DNA from: Marinisporobacter sp.
Lineage (GTDB): Bacteria; Bacillota; Clostridia; Peptostreptococcales; Thermotaleaceae
Assembly: GCA_025210395.1 (NCBI GenBank)
Contig: JAOARV010000017.1
Span: forward strand, 62,001 to 126,000
DNA: 64,000 nucleotides
Reading direction: 5' to 3'
Under the pieces are notes generated by a model that saw only the letters and a list, made by a program, of their open reading frames with translations, was not told the DNA's origin and made no database searches. The translations under genes and the position numbers were made by a program. Below, one piece after another: positions 36,748 to 44,854 of this stretch (position 1 is its first letter; every line of letters starts with the position of its first letter).

Positions 36748-36886
36748 TGTGGATTTAAGTAAAATTATTCAGAAGATTATGTGGATAAAAATGTGGATAG
36801 TGTGGAAAAGTTTAGGAAAAGCCCTTAAGAAGGCAGGGGTTTGAATAAAAATGTGGATAACTTGAGGAAAAGTGTTGAAAAACTGT
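36748..36886 (-). promoter_or_regulatory. DnaA-box cluster downstream of tsaD
   Basis: The 235-bp gap between tsaD and acpP holds a row of minus-strand DnaA boxes, read on the plus strand as TGTGGATTT (36748), TGTGGATAA (36780, perfect), TGTGGATAG (36792), TGTGGAAAA (36801), TGTGGATAA (36852, perfect) and TGTTGAAAA (36873). Adjacent boxes lie 9 and 12 bp apart. In Bacillus subtilis one of the DnaA-box clusters outside oriC is, as I recall it, in the gap between gcp (tsaD) and ydiF (ABC-F). That is the same neighbourhood as here. Confidence 0.75.
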
Positions 36887-36947
36887 GAATATAAATGGGT
36901 ATATGTATGTCTTATAATATATATGTTATAAACAGATAAAATATGAT

Positions 36948-36983
36948 TAAAAAAATAAGTAGTTTGGATAATCCAAACTACTT
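36948..36983 (-). terminator. Terminator of acpP overlapping its stop codon
   Basis: AAGTAGTTTGGAT/ATCCAAACTACTT perfect stem; on the minus strand it is followed by ATTTTTTT. The acpP stop codon is inside the stem. Confidence 0.9.
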
Positions 36984-37205
36984 GTTTTCTTCTACATAAT
37001 TAACGATATCACCAATGTTTTTGAAACCTTCTGCATTTTCATCAGGAATTTCAACGTCAAATTCATCTTCGATTGCCATGATGATTTCAACAGCATCTAA
37101 AGAATCTGCTTCTAAATCTCCCATTAATGAAGTTTCTGCCTTGATTTCTACATCTTCGTCTAACCCTAATTGATCAATAATAATCTCTTTTATTTTTTCA
37201 AACAT
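36978..37205 (-). CDS. acpP: Acyl carrier protein
   Basis: A 75-aa acidic carrier for fatty-acid synthesis. The phosphopantetheine serine is in GDLEADSLDAVEIIMAIED near residue 35, the invariant DSL motif. Start ATG 37205 follows tagggaggaatccatatc on the minus strand. It is isolated from other fab genes. A hairpin (agccacgaaagtggct, 37242-37257) lies in its leader and may be regulatory. Confidence 0.95.
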   Translation of the reverse strand: MFEKIKEIIIDQLGLDEDVEIKAETSLMGDLEADSLDAVEIIMAIEDEFDVEIPDENAEGFKNIGDIVNYVEENK

Positions 37206-37406
37206 GATATGGATTCCTCCCTAGTTAAAATATTTCTGTTAGCCACGAAAGTGGCTTTTAACGTGATTATTTTACCACATCTAAATAGAAAATACTATAA
37301 AAAATATGCTTTTCAACACTTTTTTTATCTTTTTTTTAGTTTATCATAAAAAAAGCAACTTATACATGTATTTTTAGTTTTTTTCTTTTAACTGTAGACT
37401 TGAAAA

Positions 37407-39320
37407 TTACTGCAAATATTCTTCCCATTTTTCATAAAGATGATCGAGTTCTATTTTTAAACTTGTGGTCTGCTCATGAATTTCTGCACTTCTTTTAGGG
37501 TCTGAATAAATTTCTTCCTTGCACATTTCTTGTTCAAGCTCTCGAATATTTTCTTCTAGAGAAAATATTTTTTCCTCTAAAGCTTGCTGTTCTTTTTTAA
37601 TTCTTCTCTTTTCTTTTTGAAGTTCTTTTTCTTTTCTTCTTTCATCCTTTAATTGAGTTTTTGTTTTCGTTGCTTCAGGTGTGGCTTTTTTAGATTCTTC
37701 TAATTGATTCTTTTTTTCTTGATAGTATTGATAGTTTCCTAAATATTCAGTGATGCCCTGTTGTGAAAGATCTAATATTTTTGTTGTTACTTTATTTAAA
37801 AAATATCTATCATGAGAAATGACTAATAGAGTACCTTCATAATGGGTTAAAGCTTCTTCTAATACTTCCTTTGAAGCAATATCTAAGTGGTTTGTAGGTT
37901 CATCTATGAGTAAAAAATTTGCTTTTGAAAGCATTAATTTTAGTAAAGATACACGACTCTTTTCTCCTCCACTTAAGGTAGAGATTTTTTTAAATACATC
38001 TTCTCCACCAAATAAGAAAGAGCCAAGAAGTGTTCTTACCTCTGTCTGGGTAAAATGAATTTTTTCTTCCCATATTTCATCAATGATTGTATTAGAAGTA
38101 TTTAAATCTGATTGCTCTTGATCATAATATCCTATATAAACATTATGTCCTAATTGAATCTTTCCTGTATCGAAAGGGATAGATTTTAGTAAAATTTTTA
38201 ATAAAGTAGATTTACCAATACCATTAGGACCAATAAGACCTACTCGTTCACCTCTATAAATATTGAAACCAACATTTTCGAAGAGCTGAGTATTCCCAAA
38301 GCTTTTAGATAAATCTTCAACAGATAAAATATCTTCTCCGCTTTTGATTTGTGTTTCAAATCGGATTTTAGTTTTTTTATCAAAAAGGATAGGTTTTTCT
38401 ATTACAGAGATATGTTCTAATTTCTTTTCTCTACTCTTTGCACGTTTTGCTAGCTTTTCTGTGCCATGCTGTTTAAATCTTCGAATGATTTCCTCTTGTT
38501 TTTGTATTTCCTTTTGTTGCCCTAGGTATTCCTTTAGCTGTTGTTCATAGAGTACCTTTTTCTTTTCTACATAAGTAGAATAGTTTCCATTATATTGGAT
38601 AAGCTTTTTATTTTCGATTTCATAAATTTTGTCTACAACCTGATCTAAAAAGTATCGATCGTGGGAAATGAGAAGGATTGTCCCATGATAGGATTTTAAA
38701 AAACCTTCAAGCCATTCTACAGCATCCATATCCAAGTGATTGGTAGGCTCGTCTAATAATAAAATAGCTGGCTTTTTAAGAAGGAGCTTTGCTAGATTAA
38801 CTCTTGTCTTTTGCCCTCCACTAAGCTGTACGATAGGTTGATCAAATTCTTCTTCTGAAAAACCTAATCCTTTTAAGACACCACGAAGTTCACTTCTATA
38901 GCCATATCCATTTTTATTTTGAAATTCTTCAGATTTATGGGCATAGGTTTCCATTAATTGATCCAAGTCTTTTGATGGATTAGTACTTTCCTTAGAGATC
39001 TCTTCTTCTAAGGAACGTAATGTTTCTTCTAGCTCGATTAAATCATCAAATACATGAAGGACTTCATCAAAAACTGTATTAGAAGAGGATAAAACGCCCA
39101 TTTGTTCTAAGTATCCAATAGTAGTGCTTTTGGATATATAGAGTTCGCCACTATCATAATTATGCTCTCCTGTTATAATTTTAAATAGAGTAGACTTCCC
39201 AGCGCCATTTGATCCTACTAAACCTATTTTTTCTCCAGCATTTATGCTAAAAGATATATTTTCTAATATGGAATCAACTACAAAAGATTTATAGATACGA
39301 TTACATGATAAAACGATCAT
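37407..39320 (-). CDS. ABC-F family ATPase (YdiF-like)
   Basis: A 637-aa soluble protein with two ABC domains and no membrane segments. Walker A motifs are GSNGAGKSTLF near residue 37 and GPNGIGKSTLL near 355; signatures are QLSGGQKTRVNLAKLLL and TLSGGEKSRVSLLKLML, each followed by LLLDEPTNHLD or a near copy. The linker and the C-terminal coiled coil (about 535-637) are rich in lysine and glutamate. ABC-F proteins act on the ribosome in translation or antibiotic resistance. Gene order next to tsaD and rex matches Bacillus ydiF. Start ATG 39320 follows aaggaggatcatt. Confidence 0.92.
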   Translation of the reverse strand: MIVLSCNRIYKSFVVDSILENISFSINAGEKIGLVGSNGAGKSTLFKIITGEHNYDSGELYISKSTTIGYLEQMGVLSSSNTVFDEVLHVFDDLIELEETLRSLEEEISKESTNPSKDLDQLMETYAHKSEEFQNKNGYGYRSELRGVLKGLGFSEEEFDQPIVQLSGGQKTRVNLAKLLLKKPAILLLDEPTNHLDMDAVEWLEGFLKSYHGTILLISHDRYFLDQVVDKIYEIENKKLIQYNGNYSTYVEKKKVLYEQQLKEYLGQQKEIQKQEEIIRRFKQHGTEKLAKRAKSREKKLEHISVIEKPILFDKKTKIRFETQIKSGEDILSVEDLSKSFGNTQLFENVGFNIYRGERVGLIGPNGIGKSTLLKILLKSIPFDTGKIQLGHNVYIGYYDQEQSDLNTSNTIIDEIWEEKIHFTQTEVRTLLGSFLFGGEDVFKKISTLSGGEKSRVSLLKLMLSKANFLLIDEPTNHLDIASKEVLEEALTHYEGTLLVISHDRYFLNKVTTKILDLSQQGITEYLGNYQYYQEKKNQLEESKKATPEATKTKTQLKDERRKEKELQKEKRRIKKEQQALEEKIFSLEENIRELEQEMCKEEIYSDPKRSAEIHEQTTSLKIELDHLYEKWEEYLQ

Positions 39321-39429
39321 AATGATCCTCCTTGCTAAATATATTTATATTATATTGTACCAAAAAAAAGGGAAAGATAAAATGAGAAGGCTATTTAGAA
39401 GCCTTAAATAGGGTATAAAAGGCACGGAT

Positions 39430-39443
39430 GTGCTCTTGAGCAC
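39430..39443. promoter_or_regulatory. Inverted repeat before the rex promoter
   Basis: GTGCTC-tt-GAGCAC lies directly upstream of the -35 box of rex. It could be an operator; no known regulator matches it. Confidence 0.35.
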
Positions 39444-39444
39444 A

Positions 39445-39489
39445 TTGACATATATATATCACAATGATATAATTTGTTAAAAAAACAAT
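39445..39489 (+). promoter_or_regulatory. Sigma-A promoter of rex with possible Rex sites
   Basis: Consensus TTGACA (39445), 17-base spacer, TATAAT (39468). The spacer contains ATATCACAA, half of the Bacillus-type Rex box, and TTGTTAA followed by AACAA (39474-39488) overlaps the start site and resembles a shortened clostridial Rex palindrome. Self-regulation by the NADH/NAD ratio is plausible. Confidence 0.6.
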
Positions 39490-39513
39490 CTATAAAGATA
39501 GAGGAAGATCGAA

Positions 39514-40161
39514 ATGCAAAGAGAAAATGTGAAAATATCAATGGCTGTAATTAGAAGGTTGCCTAAATACAGAAGGTATCTAGAAGAACTATTAGATAAG
39601 GGGATCAATAGGATTTCATCTAGGGAGTTAAGTAAGATTATAGGCTTTACTGCATCTCAAATAAGACAAGATTTAAATAATTTTGGAGGATTTGGGCAAC
39701 AGGGGTATGGCTATAATGTTGCAGGTCTTTATGCGGAAATTGGTAAAATTTTAGGATTAGATAATACGTACAATACGATCATTATAGGGGCAGGTAATTT
39801 AGGGCAAGCAATAGCAAACTATACAAATTTCGAAAAATCAGGATTTGTTCCTATGGGGATGTTCGATATTAATCCTAGATTAATCGGATTAAAGATCAGA
39901 GACATTGAAATTATGGACGCAGATGATATAGAAGAGTACATAAAAGAAAACAAGATAGATATTGGGATTATTTGTACAAACAAAGAGCATGCCCAAGATG
40001 TAGCAGATAAACTAGTGAAGAGTAATATCAAGGGAATTTGGAATTTTGCACCTACTGATTTAGACGTTCCAGAACATATTATGTTAGAAAATGTACATTT
40101 AAGTGAAAGTTTATATACATTATCTTTCTTATTAAAACATAATTATGATGATAAGAAATAA
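39514..40161 (+). CDS. rex: Redox-sensing transcriptional repressor Rex
   Basis: Senses the NADH/NAD+ ratio and represses fermentation and respiration genes, often including butyrate-pathway and bcd/etf genes in Clostridia. Residues 1-80 form a winged helix (ISSRELSKIIGFTASQIRQD). A Rossmann domain follows (NTIIIGAGNLGQAIANY near residue 88). Length is 215 aa, usual for the family. The bcd-etf operon that follows 460 bp downstream would be a natural target. Confidence 0.95.
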   Translation: MQRENVKISMAVIRRLPKYRRYLEELLDKGINRISSRELSKIIGFTASQIRQDLNNFGGFGQQGYGYNVAGLYAEIGKILGLDNTYNTIIIGAGNLGQAIANYTNFEKSGFVPMGMFDINPRLIGLKIRDIEIMDADDIEEYIKENKIDIGIICTNKEHAQDVADKLVKSNIKGIWNFAPTDLDVPEHIMLENVHLSESLYTLSFLLKHNYDDKK

Positions 40162-40188
40162 GGGGAGAATAAAAGTATATAGCAAAAG

Positions 40189-40330
40189 TGTACAAAAAAG
40201 CGCACAAAGCACGCGTGTGTGTGCGAAAAAATGTACGATTTGACATCAAATTAACAATTTCATCGGAGAAAGCCAGTTAAATAGGGGAAGCGGGTGTACA
40301 GGATAGCGTACATCTGCTTCTTTTGTTTTA
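40189..40330 (+). ncRNA. Candidate structured RNA with intrinsic terminator, unknown type
   Basis: Between rex and the acyl-CoA dehydrogenase (463 bp without genes) two stable hairpins occur. The first pairs GTACA...TGTAC outside and GCGCACA...TGTGTGC inside (40189-40236). The second is a terminator: GAAGCgggTGTAC/GTACATCTGCTTC followed by TTTTGTTTT (40287-40330). The GTAC sequence recurs in both hairpins (tgtac at 40190, 40232, 40295; gtaca at 40308), so they could exchange partners. It may be a short independent RNA, a rex 3' UTR or an attenuator. It matches no riboswitch class I know. Confidence 0.45.
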
Positions 40331-40544
40331 AACTCATATTACCAAAATATAGAAAAATATGAGATTAATATCAATATATTGAAAAAGATTCAAAAACATA
40401 TCTATACAATAAAAATTTCAAAAATAAAGAGATTTTAGATGGAATCTAGTTGGAATCAAATGTTGAGGTGTTTGTGCAATGAAAAAGGCTATCCCTTGCA
40501 ACAAAATAAATTCTAAAAAAAAATATATAAATCATATTGTCATT

Positions 40545-40569
40545 TTGGCATAGTTTGTGCTAATATAAT
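40545..40569 (+). promoter_or_regulatory. Possible sigma-54 promoter of the bcd-etf operon
   Basis: TTGGCATAGTTTGTGCTA has the sigma-54 geometry: GG (40547) and GC (40559) separated by ten bases, with TTGGCA and TGCT around them. A TATAAT at 40564 directly downstream has no proper -35 (nearest are 13 and 21 bases away). Neither choice is proven. Confidence 0.4.
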
Positions 40570-40624
40570 AAAGGTGCTGTGAAAAAAATATCAATTTTTT
40601 AAATATAAAGAGGAGGGAATTAAT

Positions 40625-41764
40625 GTGCAATTCAAATTGACCAAAGAACAAGAAATGGTTAGAAAGATGGTTAGAAGCTTTGCAGTAAACGAAGTAGAGC
40701 CTTTAGCAGCAGAAGTAGATGAGACAGAAAGATTTCCATGGGAAACAGTTGAAAAAATGGCTAGATACAAAATGCTAGGAACTTTTGTTCCAAAAGAGTA
40801 CGGTGGAGCAGGCGCAGACGAAGTTACCTATGCGATTACTGTAGAAGAACTTTCAAGAGCTTGTGCTACTACTGGAGTTATCTGTTCAGCACACAGTTCA
40901 CTATGTATGTGGCCAATTATGAAATATGGTACAGAAGAACAAAAACAAAAATATGTAGTACCACTAGCAAAAGGTGAAAAGCTTGGTGCATTTGGTTTAA
41001 CTGAGCCAAACGCAGGAACAGATGCTGCTGGACAACAAACTACTGCAGTACTTGATGGAGACGAGTGGGTACTTAATGGTTCTAAAATATTCATCACAAA
41101 TGGTGGAGTTGCTGAAATCTATGTTGTTATGGCAATGACAGATCAATCAAAAGGAACTAGAGGAATCAGTTCATTCATCGTTGAAAAAGGAACACCAGGA
41201 TTCAGCATTGGTAAAAAAGAAAAGAAATTAGGAATCAATGGTTCTGCTACAACTGAATTAATTTTCGAAAACTGCAGAATTCCTAAAGAAAACCAATTGG
41301 GAGAATTAGGAAAAGGTTTCAAAGTTGCAATGACTACTCTTGATGGTGGTAGAATTGGTATTGCTTCTCAAGCTTTAGGAATTGCTCAAGGAGCATTAGA
41401 TGAAACTGTTAAATATACAAAAGAAAGACAACAATTCGGTAGAGCTCTAGCTAAATTCCAAGCATTACAATTTGAAATGGCTGATATGGAAACTAGAATT
41501 CAAGCAGCTAGACACTTAGTATATAATGCAGCATGGAGAAAATCTCAAGGATTAGCTTATTCTAAAGAAGCAGCTATGGCAAAATTATTTGCAGCAGAAA
41601 CTGCTATGTATGTAACAACTAAAGCTGTTCAATTACATGGTGGATATGGATACACAAGAGAATATCCAGTAGAAAGAATGATGAGAGACGCTAAGATCAC
41701 TGAGATCTATGAAGGTACTTCAGAAGTACAAAAAATGGTAATCGCTGCAAATTTATTAAAATAA
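40625..41764 (+). CDS. bcd: Acyl-CoA dehydrogenase (butyryl-CoA dehydrogenase-like)
   Basis: FAD enzyme oxidising or, with bifurcating ETF, reducing short acyl-CoA. Features of the family are GAFGLTEPNAGTDAAGQ and ITNGGVAEIYVV for FAD/substrate binding, and the C-terminal MMRDAKITEIYEGTSEVQ, which holds the catalytic glutamate. Length is 379 aa. Start is GTG 40625 behind gaggaggg; an out-of-frame ATG two bases before is not used. Codon use here (more C-ending, preferred codons) is typical of highly expressed genes. It forms an operon with etfB and etfA. Substrate chain length is inferred. Confidence 0.9.
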   Translation: MQFKLTKEQEMVRKMVRSFAVNEVEPLAAEVDETERFPWETVEKMARYKMLGTFVPKEYGGAGADEVTYAITVEELSRACATTGVICSAHSSLCMWPIMKYGTEEQKQKYVVPLAKGEKLGAFGLTEPNAGTDAAGQQTTAVLDGDEWVLNGSKIFITNGGVAEIYVVMAMTDQSKGTRGISSFIVEKGTPGFSIGKKEKKLGINGSATTELIFENCRIPKENQLGELGKGFKVAMTTLDGGRIGIASQALGIAQGALDETVKYTKERQQFGRALAKFQALQFEMADMETRIQAARHLVYNAAWRKSQGLAYSKEAAMAKLFAAETAMYVTTKAVQLHGGYGYTREYPVERMMRDAKITEIYEGTSEVQKMVIAANLLK

Positions 41765-41834
41765 TTGAAAGACACGGTTCATATAAAATAAAACGAAACG
41801 TTCATATAAGCACTTTATAAAAGGAGGAAGAAAG

Positions 41835-42620
41835 ATGAAGGTAATAGTTTGTGTAAAGCAAGTTCCTGATACAAACGAAGTTAGAATAGATCCTGTAAAA
41901 GGAACTCTTATTCGTGATGGTGTTCCAAGTATCTTAAATCCAGATGACGCAAATGCTTTAGAAGAAGCATTAGCACTAAAAGATAAATATGAAGACGTCC
42001 ATGTAACAGTACTTACAATGGGACCACCTCAAGCTGACGAAATGTTAAAAGAATGTTTAGCTATGGGAGCAGATGAGTCAATCTTAGTAAGTGATAGAGC
42101 TTTTGCTGGTGCTGACACTTGGGCAACTTCTAATACGTTAGCAGCTGCAATCAGAAAAATGGGAGAATATGATATTATTTTCGCTGGAAGACAAGCAATC
42201 GATGGAGATACTGCTCAAGTAGGTCCACAGATCGCTGAAAGACTTGGACTTGCTCAAATTACTTATGTACAAGATTTTGAGGTAGAAGGTGAAGAAATTA
42301 AAGTTCAAAGACAATTAGAAGATGGTTATGAAGTAATTAAGGTGAAAACACCAGTACTTTTAACTGCAATCAAAGAATTAAATAAACCAAGATATATGTC
42401 TATTGAAGGGATCTATGATGCATGCAAGCAAGAAACTACAGTATGGTCATTAGCTGATTTAGACGTTGAAAAGCATGAAGTAGGATTAGATGCTTCTCCA
42501 ACAAAAGTATTCCGTTCATTTACACCAGAACCAAAAGGAAAAGGTGTAATGCTTGAAGGAAGTATTAAAGAAATGGTAGAGAAGTTAGTTGTGAACTTAA
42601 AACAAAAACATATCATCTAA
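41835..42620 (+). CDS. etfB: Electron transfer flavoprotein beta subunit
   Basis: Partner of EtfA in the heterodimeric flavoprotein that feeds or drains electrons from the acyl-CoA dehydrogenase. The 261-aa protein has the family start VCVKQVPDTNEVRIDPVKGT and the signature AGRQAIDGDTAQVGPQIAE. The latter is conserved in bifurcating ETFs. Start ATG 41835 follows aaaggaggaagaaag. The gap to etfA is 19 bp. Confidence 0.95.
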   Translation: MKVIVCVKQVPDTNEVRIDPVKGTLIRDGVPSILNPDDANALEEALALKDKYEDVHVTVLTMGPPQADEMLKECLAMGADESILVSDRAFAGADTWATSNTLAAAIRKMGEYDIIFAGRQAIDGDTAQVGPQIAERLGLAQITYVQDFEVEGEEIKVQRQLEDGYEVIKVKTPVLLTAIKELNKPRYMSIEGIYDACKQETTVWSLADLDVEKHEVGLDASPTKVFRSFTPEPKGKGVMLEGSIKEMVEKLVVNLKQKHII

Positions 42621-42639
42621 TTGAATTGGAGGGAGAAAA

Positions 42640-43866
42640 ATGGCTGTTGTTGTATATAAAGATAAATGTAAAGGATGTAAGCTATGTTTAAAAGCATGTC
42701 CTTTTGACGCTATTGACATGGTTGATGGTGTAGCTGTAATCAATGATAAATGTACTGCTTGTGGAGCTTGTGTAGAGGCATGTCCTTTCAAAGCTATTGA
42801 AAAGCAAGTTTCAGATATTCCTAAAAAAGACTTATCTGCATACAAAAATGTATGGGTATATGCAGAGCAAAGACAAGGCGAAATCATGCCTGTTGTAGTT
42901 GAGTTATTAGGAGAAGGTAAAAAGTTAGCAAACGAAATCGGAACAGAACTATGTGCAGTTGTAGCTGGACACAATATTGAAGGTTTAGCAAAAGAATTAA
43001 TTGCATATGGTGCTGATAAAGTATATGTTCTAGATCATGAATTACTAGAAAACTTTACAACAGATGGATACACAAAAGTAATCACTGATGCAATCGAAGA
43101 ATTTAAACCAGAAATCGTTCTATACGGAGCGACTCACATTGGTAGAGACTTAGCACCAAGATTAGCTGCTAGAGTAGATACTGGACTTACTGCTGACTGT
43201 ACTAAGCTTGAAATAGATCCAGAAGATAAGAAAATCAAGCAAACTCGTCCAGCTTTTGGTGGAAACATCATGGCTACAATCGTATGTCCAAACCATAGAC
43301 CACAAATGTCTACAGTAAGACCTGGTGTTATGGACAAAGCGCATAGAGACGATTCAAGAACAGGTGAAGTAATCACTGTTGATGTTCAATTAACTAAAGA
43401 AGATGTAAGAACAGAAGTAGTAGAAATCGTAAAAACTAAAAAAGACATGGTATCTTTAACAGATGCGGAAGTAATCGTATCTGGTGGACGTGGACTTGGA
43501 AAAGCAGAAGGTTTCGAGCTTCTTAAAAAATTAGCTGATAAATTAGGTGGAGTAGTAGGTTCATCTCGTGCATGTGTTGATGCTGGATGGATTGATCATT
43601 CTCACCAAGTAGGTCAAACAGGTACAACTGTTAAGCCAACACTTTATGTTGCTTGTGGTATTTCAGGAGCAATCCAACATTTAGCTGGTATGCAAGATTC
43701 TGATATCATCGTTGCAATCAACAAAAACGCTAATGCACCAATTTTCGAAGTTGCTGACTTTGGAATCGTAGGAGACTTATATGACGTTGTTCCTGCTTTA
43801 ATGGATGCTTTAGATAGAGCTGAAGATTTAATGGAAGCATTAAAAGAGGTTGCAGCAGCTAAGTAG
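42640..43866 (+). CDS. etfA: Electron transfer flavoprotein alpha subunit with N-terminal 2[4Fe-4S] ferredoxin domain
   Basis: EtfA of 408 aa. Residues 1-60 are a dicluster ferredoxin domain with two CxxCxxCxxxC motifs ([24 protein letters not shown]). The ETF alpha domain follows ([17 protein letters not shown]; the FAD-binding [19 protein letters not shown] near residue 330). Ferredoxin-fused EtfA occurs in some anaerobes (for example the caffeyl-CoA reductase system of Acetobacterium) and fits flavin-based electron bifurcation that reduces ferredoxin. It is the last gene of the operon. Confidence 0.95.
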   Translation: MAVVVYKDKCKGCKLCLKACPFDAIDMVDGVAVINDKCTACGACVEACPFKAIEKQVSDIPKKDLSAYKNVWVYAEQRQGEIMPVVVELLGEGKKLANEIGTELCAVVAGHNIEGLAKELIAYGADKVYVLDHELLENFTTDGYTKVITDAIEEFKPEIVLYGATHIGRDLAPRLAARVDTGLTADCTKLEIDPEDKKIKQTRPAFGGNIMATIVCPNHRPQMSTVRPGVMDKAHRDDSRTGEVITVDVQLTKEDVRTEVVEIVKTKKDMVSLTDAEVIVSGGRGLGKAEGFELLKKLADKLGGVVGSSRACVDAGWIDHSHQVGQTGTTVKPTLYVACGISGAIQHLAGMQDSDIIVAINKNANAPIFEVADFGIVGDLYDVVPALMDALDRAEDLMEALKEVAAAK

Positions 43867-43890
43867 TAATTTTTTATAGTAGTTTTATTT

Positions 43891-43929
43891 ACGGGCGACT
43901 GATCTTTGTGACAGTCGACCCGTTTTTTA
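43891..43929 (+). terminator. Terminator of the bcd-etf operon
   Basis: ACGGGcGACTG/CAGTCGaCCCGT stem followed by a run of T. Confidence 0.9.
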
Positions 43930-43992
43930 TTGTAGTAATTGAAATGTATTATCAATAATGATATAATAACAAAAGATTAGAAGGACTAGGTG

Positions 43993-44463
43993 ATGAAGAT
44001 GGCTAATTATTATTATGAAATTAATAAAATGCTTGATAAGCTGATGCATAAAGTGTTAGTCTATGATCGAAAGGGCTTTAAGATCAACGGAAAAGAAGAA
44101 TTATCTTTATTAGATATACATGTGTTAAGAAAAATCGGTCAGGTAAATAATAAAAAAATATATGAATTAGTAAAGGATTTAGAAATAGATAGAGGATTAA
44201 TTGCTTCTGTGATGAAAAAATTAATATTAAATGGATATATTACAAAGGAAAAATCAGAAGAGGATAAAAGGGTATATATTTTAAAATTAACAGATGAAGG
44301 AAAAGAAATGTGTAAAAAGACATTAGATATTCAAAAGGATTTATTAAACTTTGTATTAAGTGATGTAACGTTAAAGGAAGAACAGGCCATATTAAAATTT
44401 TTAAGTAAAATTAATCAGACTACATTGTCTACAGATGAAGGAGAAATTTATGCAAAAAAATAA
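43993..44463 (+). CDS. MarR family transcriptional regulator
   Basis: A 156-aa winged-helix repressor type. The HTH region is near residues 52-75 (IYELVKDLEIDRGLIASVMKK as two helices) and the wing holds KSEEDKRVYILKLTDEGK, the DxR signature of MarR proteins. Start taken is ATG 43993, eight bases after aagg. Targets and ligand are unknown; the nearest candidates are the flanking etf operon or the opposing ferredoxin gene. Confidence 0.88.
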   Translation: MKMANYYYEINKMLDKLMHKVLVYDRKGFKINGKEELSLLDIHVLRKIGQVNNKKIYELVKDLEIDRGLIASVMKKLILNGYITKEKSEEDKRVYILKLTDEGKEMCKKTLDIQKDLLNFVLSDVTLKEEQAILKFLSKINQTTLSTDEGEIYAKK

Positions 44464-44465
44464 TA

Positions 44466-44500
44466 ACACCCTAATGGGAACTAGGGTATCATTATTTTAT
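44466..44500. terminator. Bidirectional terminator between marR and ferredoxin gene
   Basis: ACCCTA/TAGGGT stem with AT-rich tails on both sides, between converging genes. Confidence 0.7.
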
Positions 44501-44510
44501 GTATTTAATA

Positions 44511-44681
44511 TTATTCTGCAACTGGTGCGTCTACTGGACAAACGTTAGCGCAAGCACCACAGTCAATGCATGCTCCTGCATCGATTACATATTTGTCATC
44601 TCCAGCACTGATTGCACTTACTGGACATTCTGGTTCACAAGCTCCACAACTGATACAAGCTTCATTAATTACATAAGCCAT
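44511..44681 (-). CDS. fdx: 2[4Fe-4S] ferredoxin
   Basis: A 56-aa clostridial-type ferredoxin, easily missed because it is so short. It reads MAYVINEACISCGACEPECP at the N-terminus and has the second cluster motif CIDCGACANVCPVDAP near residue 37. Both CxxCxxCxxxCP motifs are complete. Start ATG 44681 follows a very strong ttagaggaggattttatt on the minus strand. It is likely a main low-potential electron carrier, perhaps the acceptor of electrons from the neighbouring bifurcating EtfAB. It has its own terminator. Confidence 0.95.
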   Translation of the reverse strand: MAYVINEACISCGACEPECPVSAISAGDDKYVIDAGACIDCGACANVCPVDAPVAE

Positions 44682-44810
44682 AATAAAATCCTCCTCTAAA
44701 AATTTATTTTTATTAAGTGTTTACTTCATCTTTAACACGATTACATTGTAACAAAATACAAGTATGTGGACAATAAAAAAACAAAAAAAAATGTCTAAAA
44801 GCAGGTATAT

Positions 44811-44828
44811 ATAATGATTATCATTCTA
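44811..44828. promoter_or_regulatory. Fur box
   Basis: ATAATGATTATCATTCTA matches the iron-regulator consensus GATAATGATTATCATTATC at most positions. It overlaps a TATAAT (44810) and precedes the P-loop/Asp23 gene by 27 bp, so iron or a Fur-family metal could repress this gene. Confidence 0.75.
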
Positions 44829-44854
44829 TATTTATTGAGAAAAGGAGAATGGTT

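Noticed and set aside
44499-44699. Plus-strand frame across the ferredoxin gene
   Set aside because: The minus strand encodes a perfect dicluster ferredoxin with strong ribosome binding site; the plus frame is Cys/Trp/Thr-rich nonsense.
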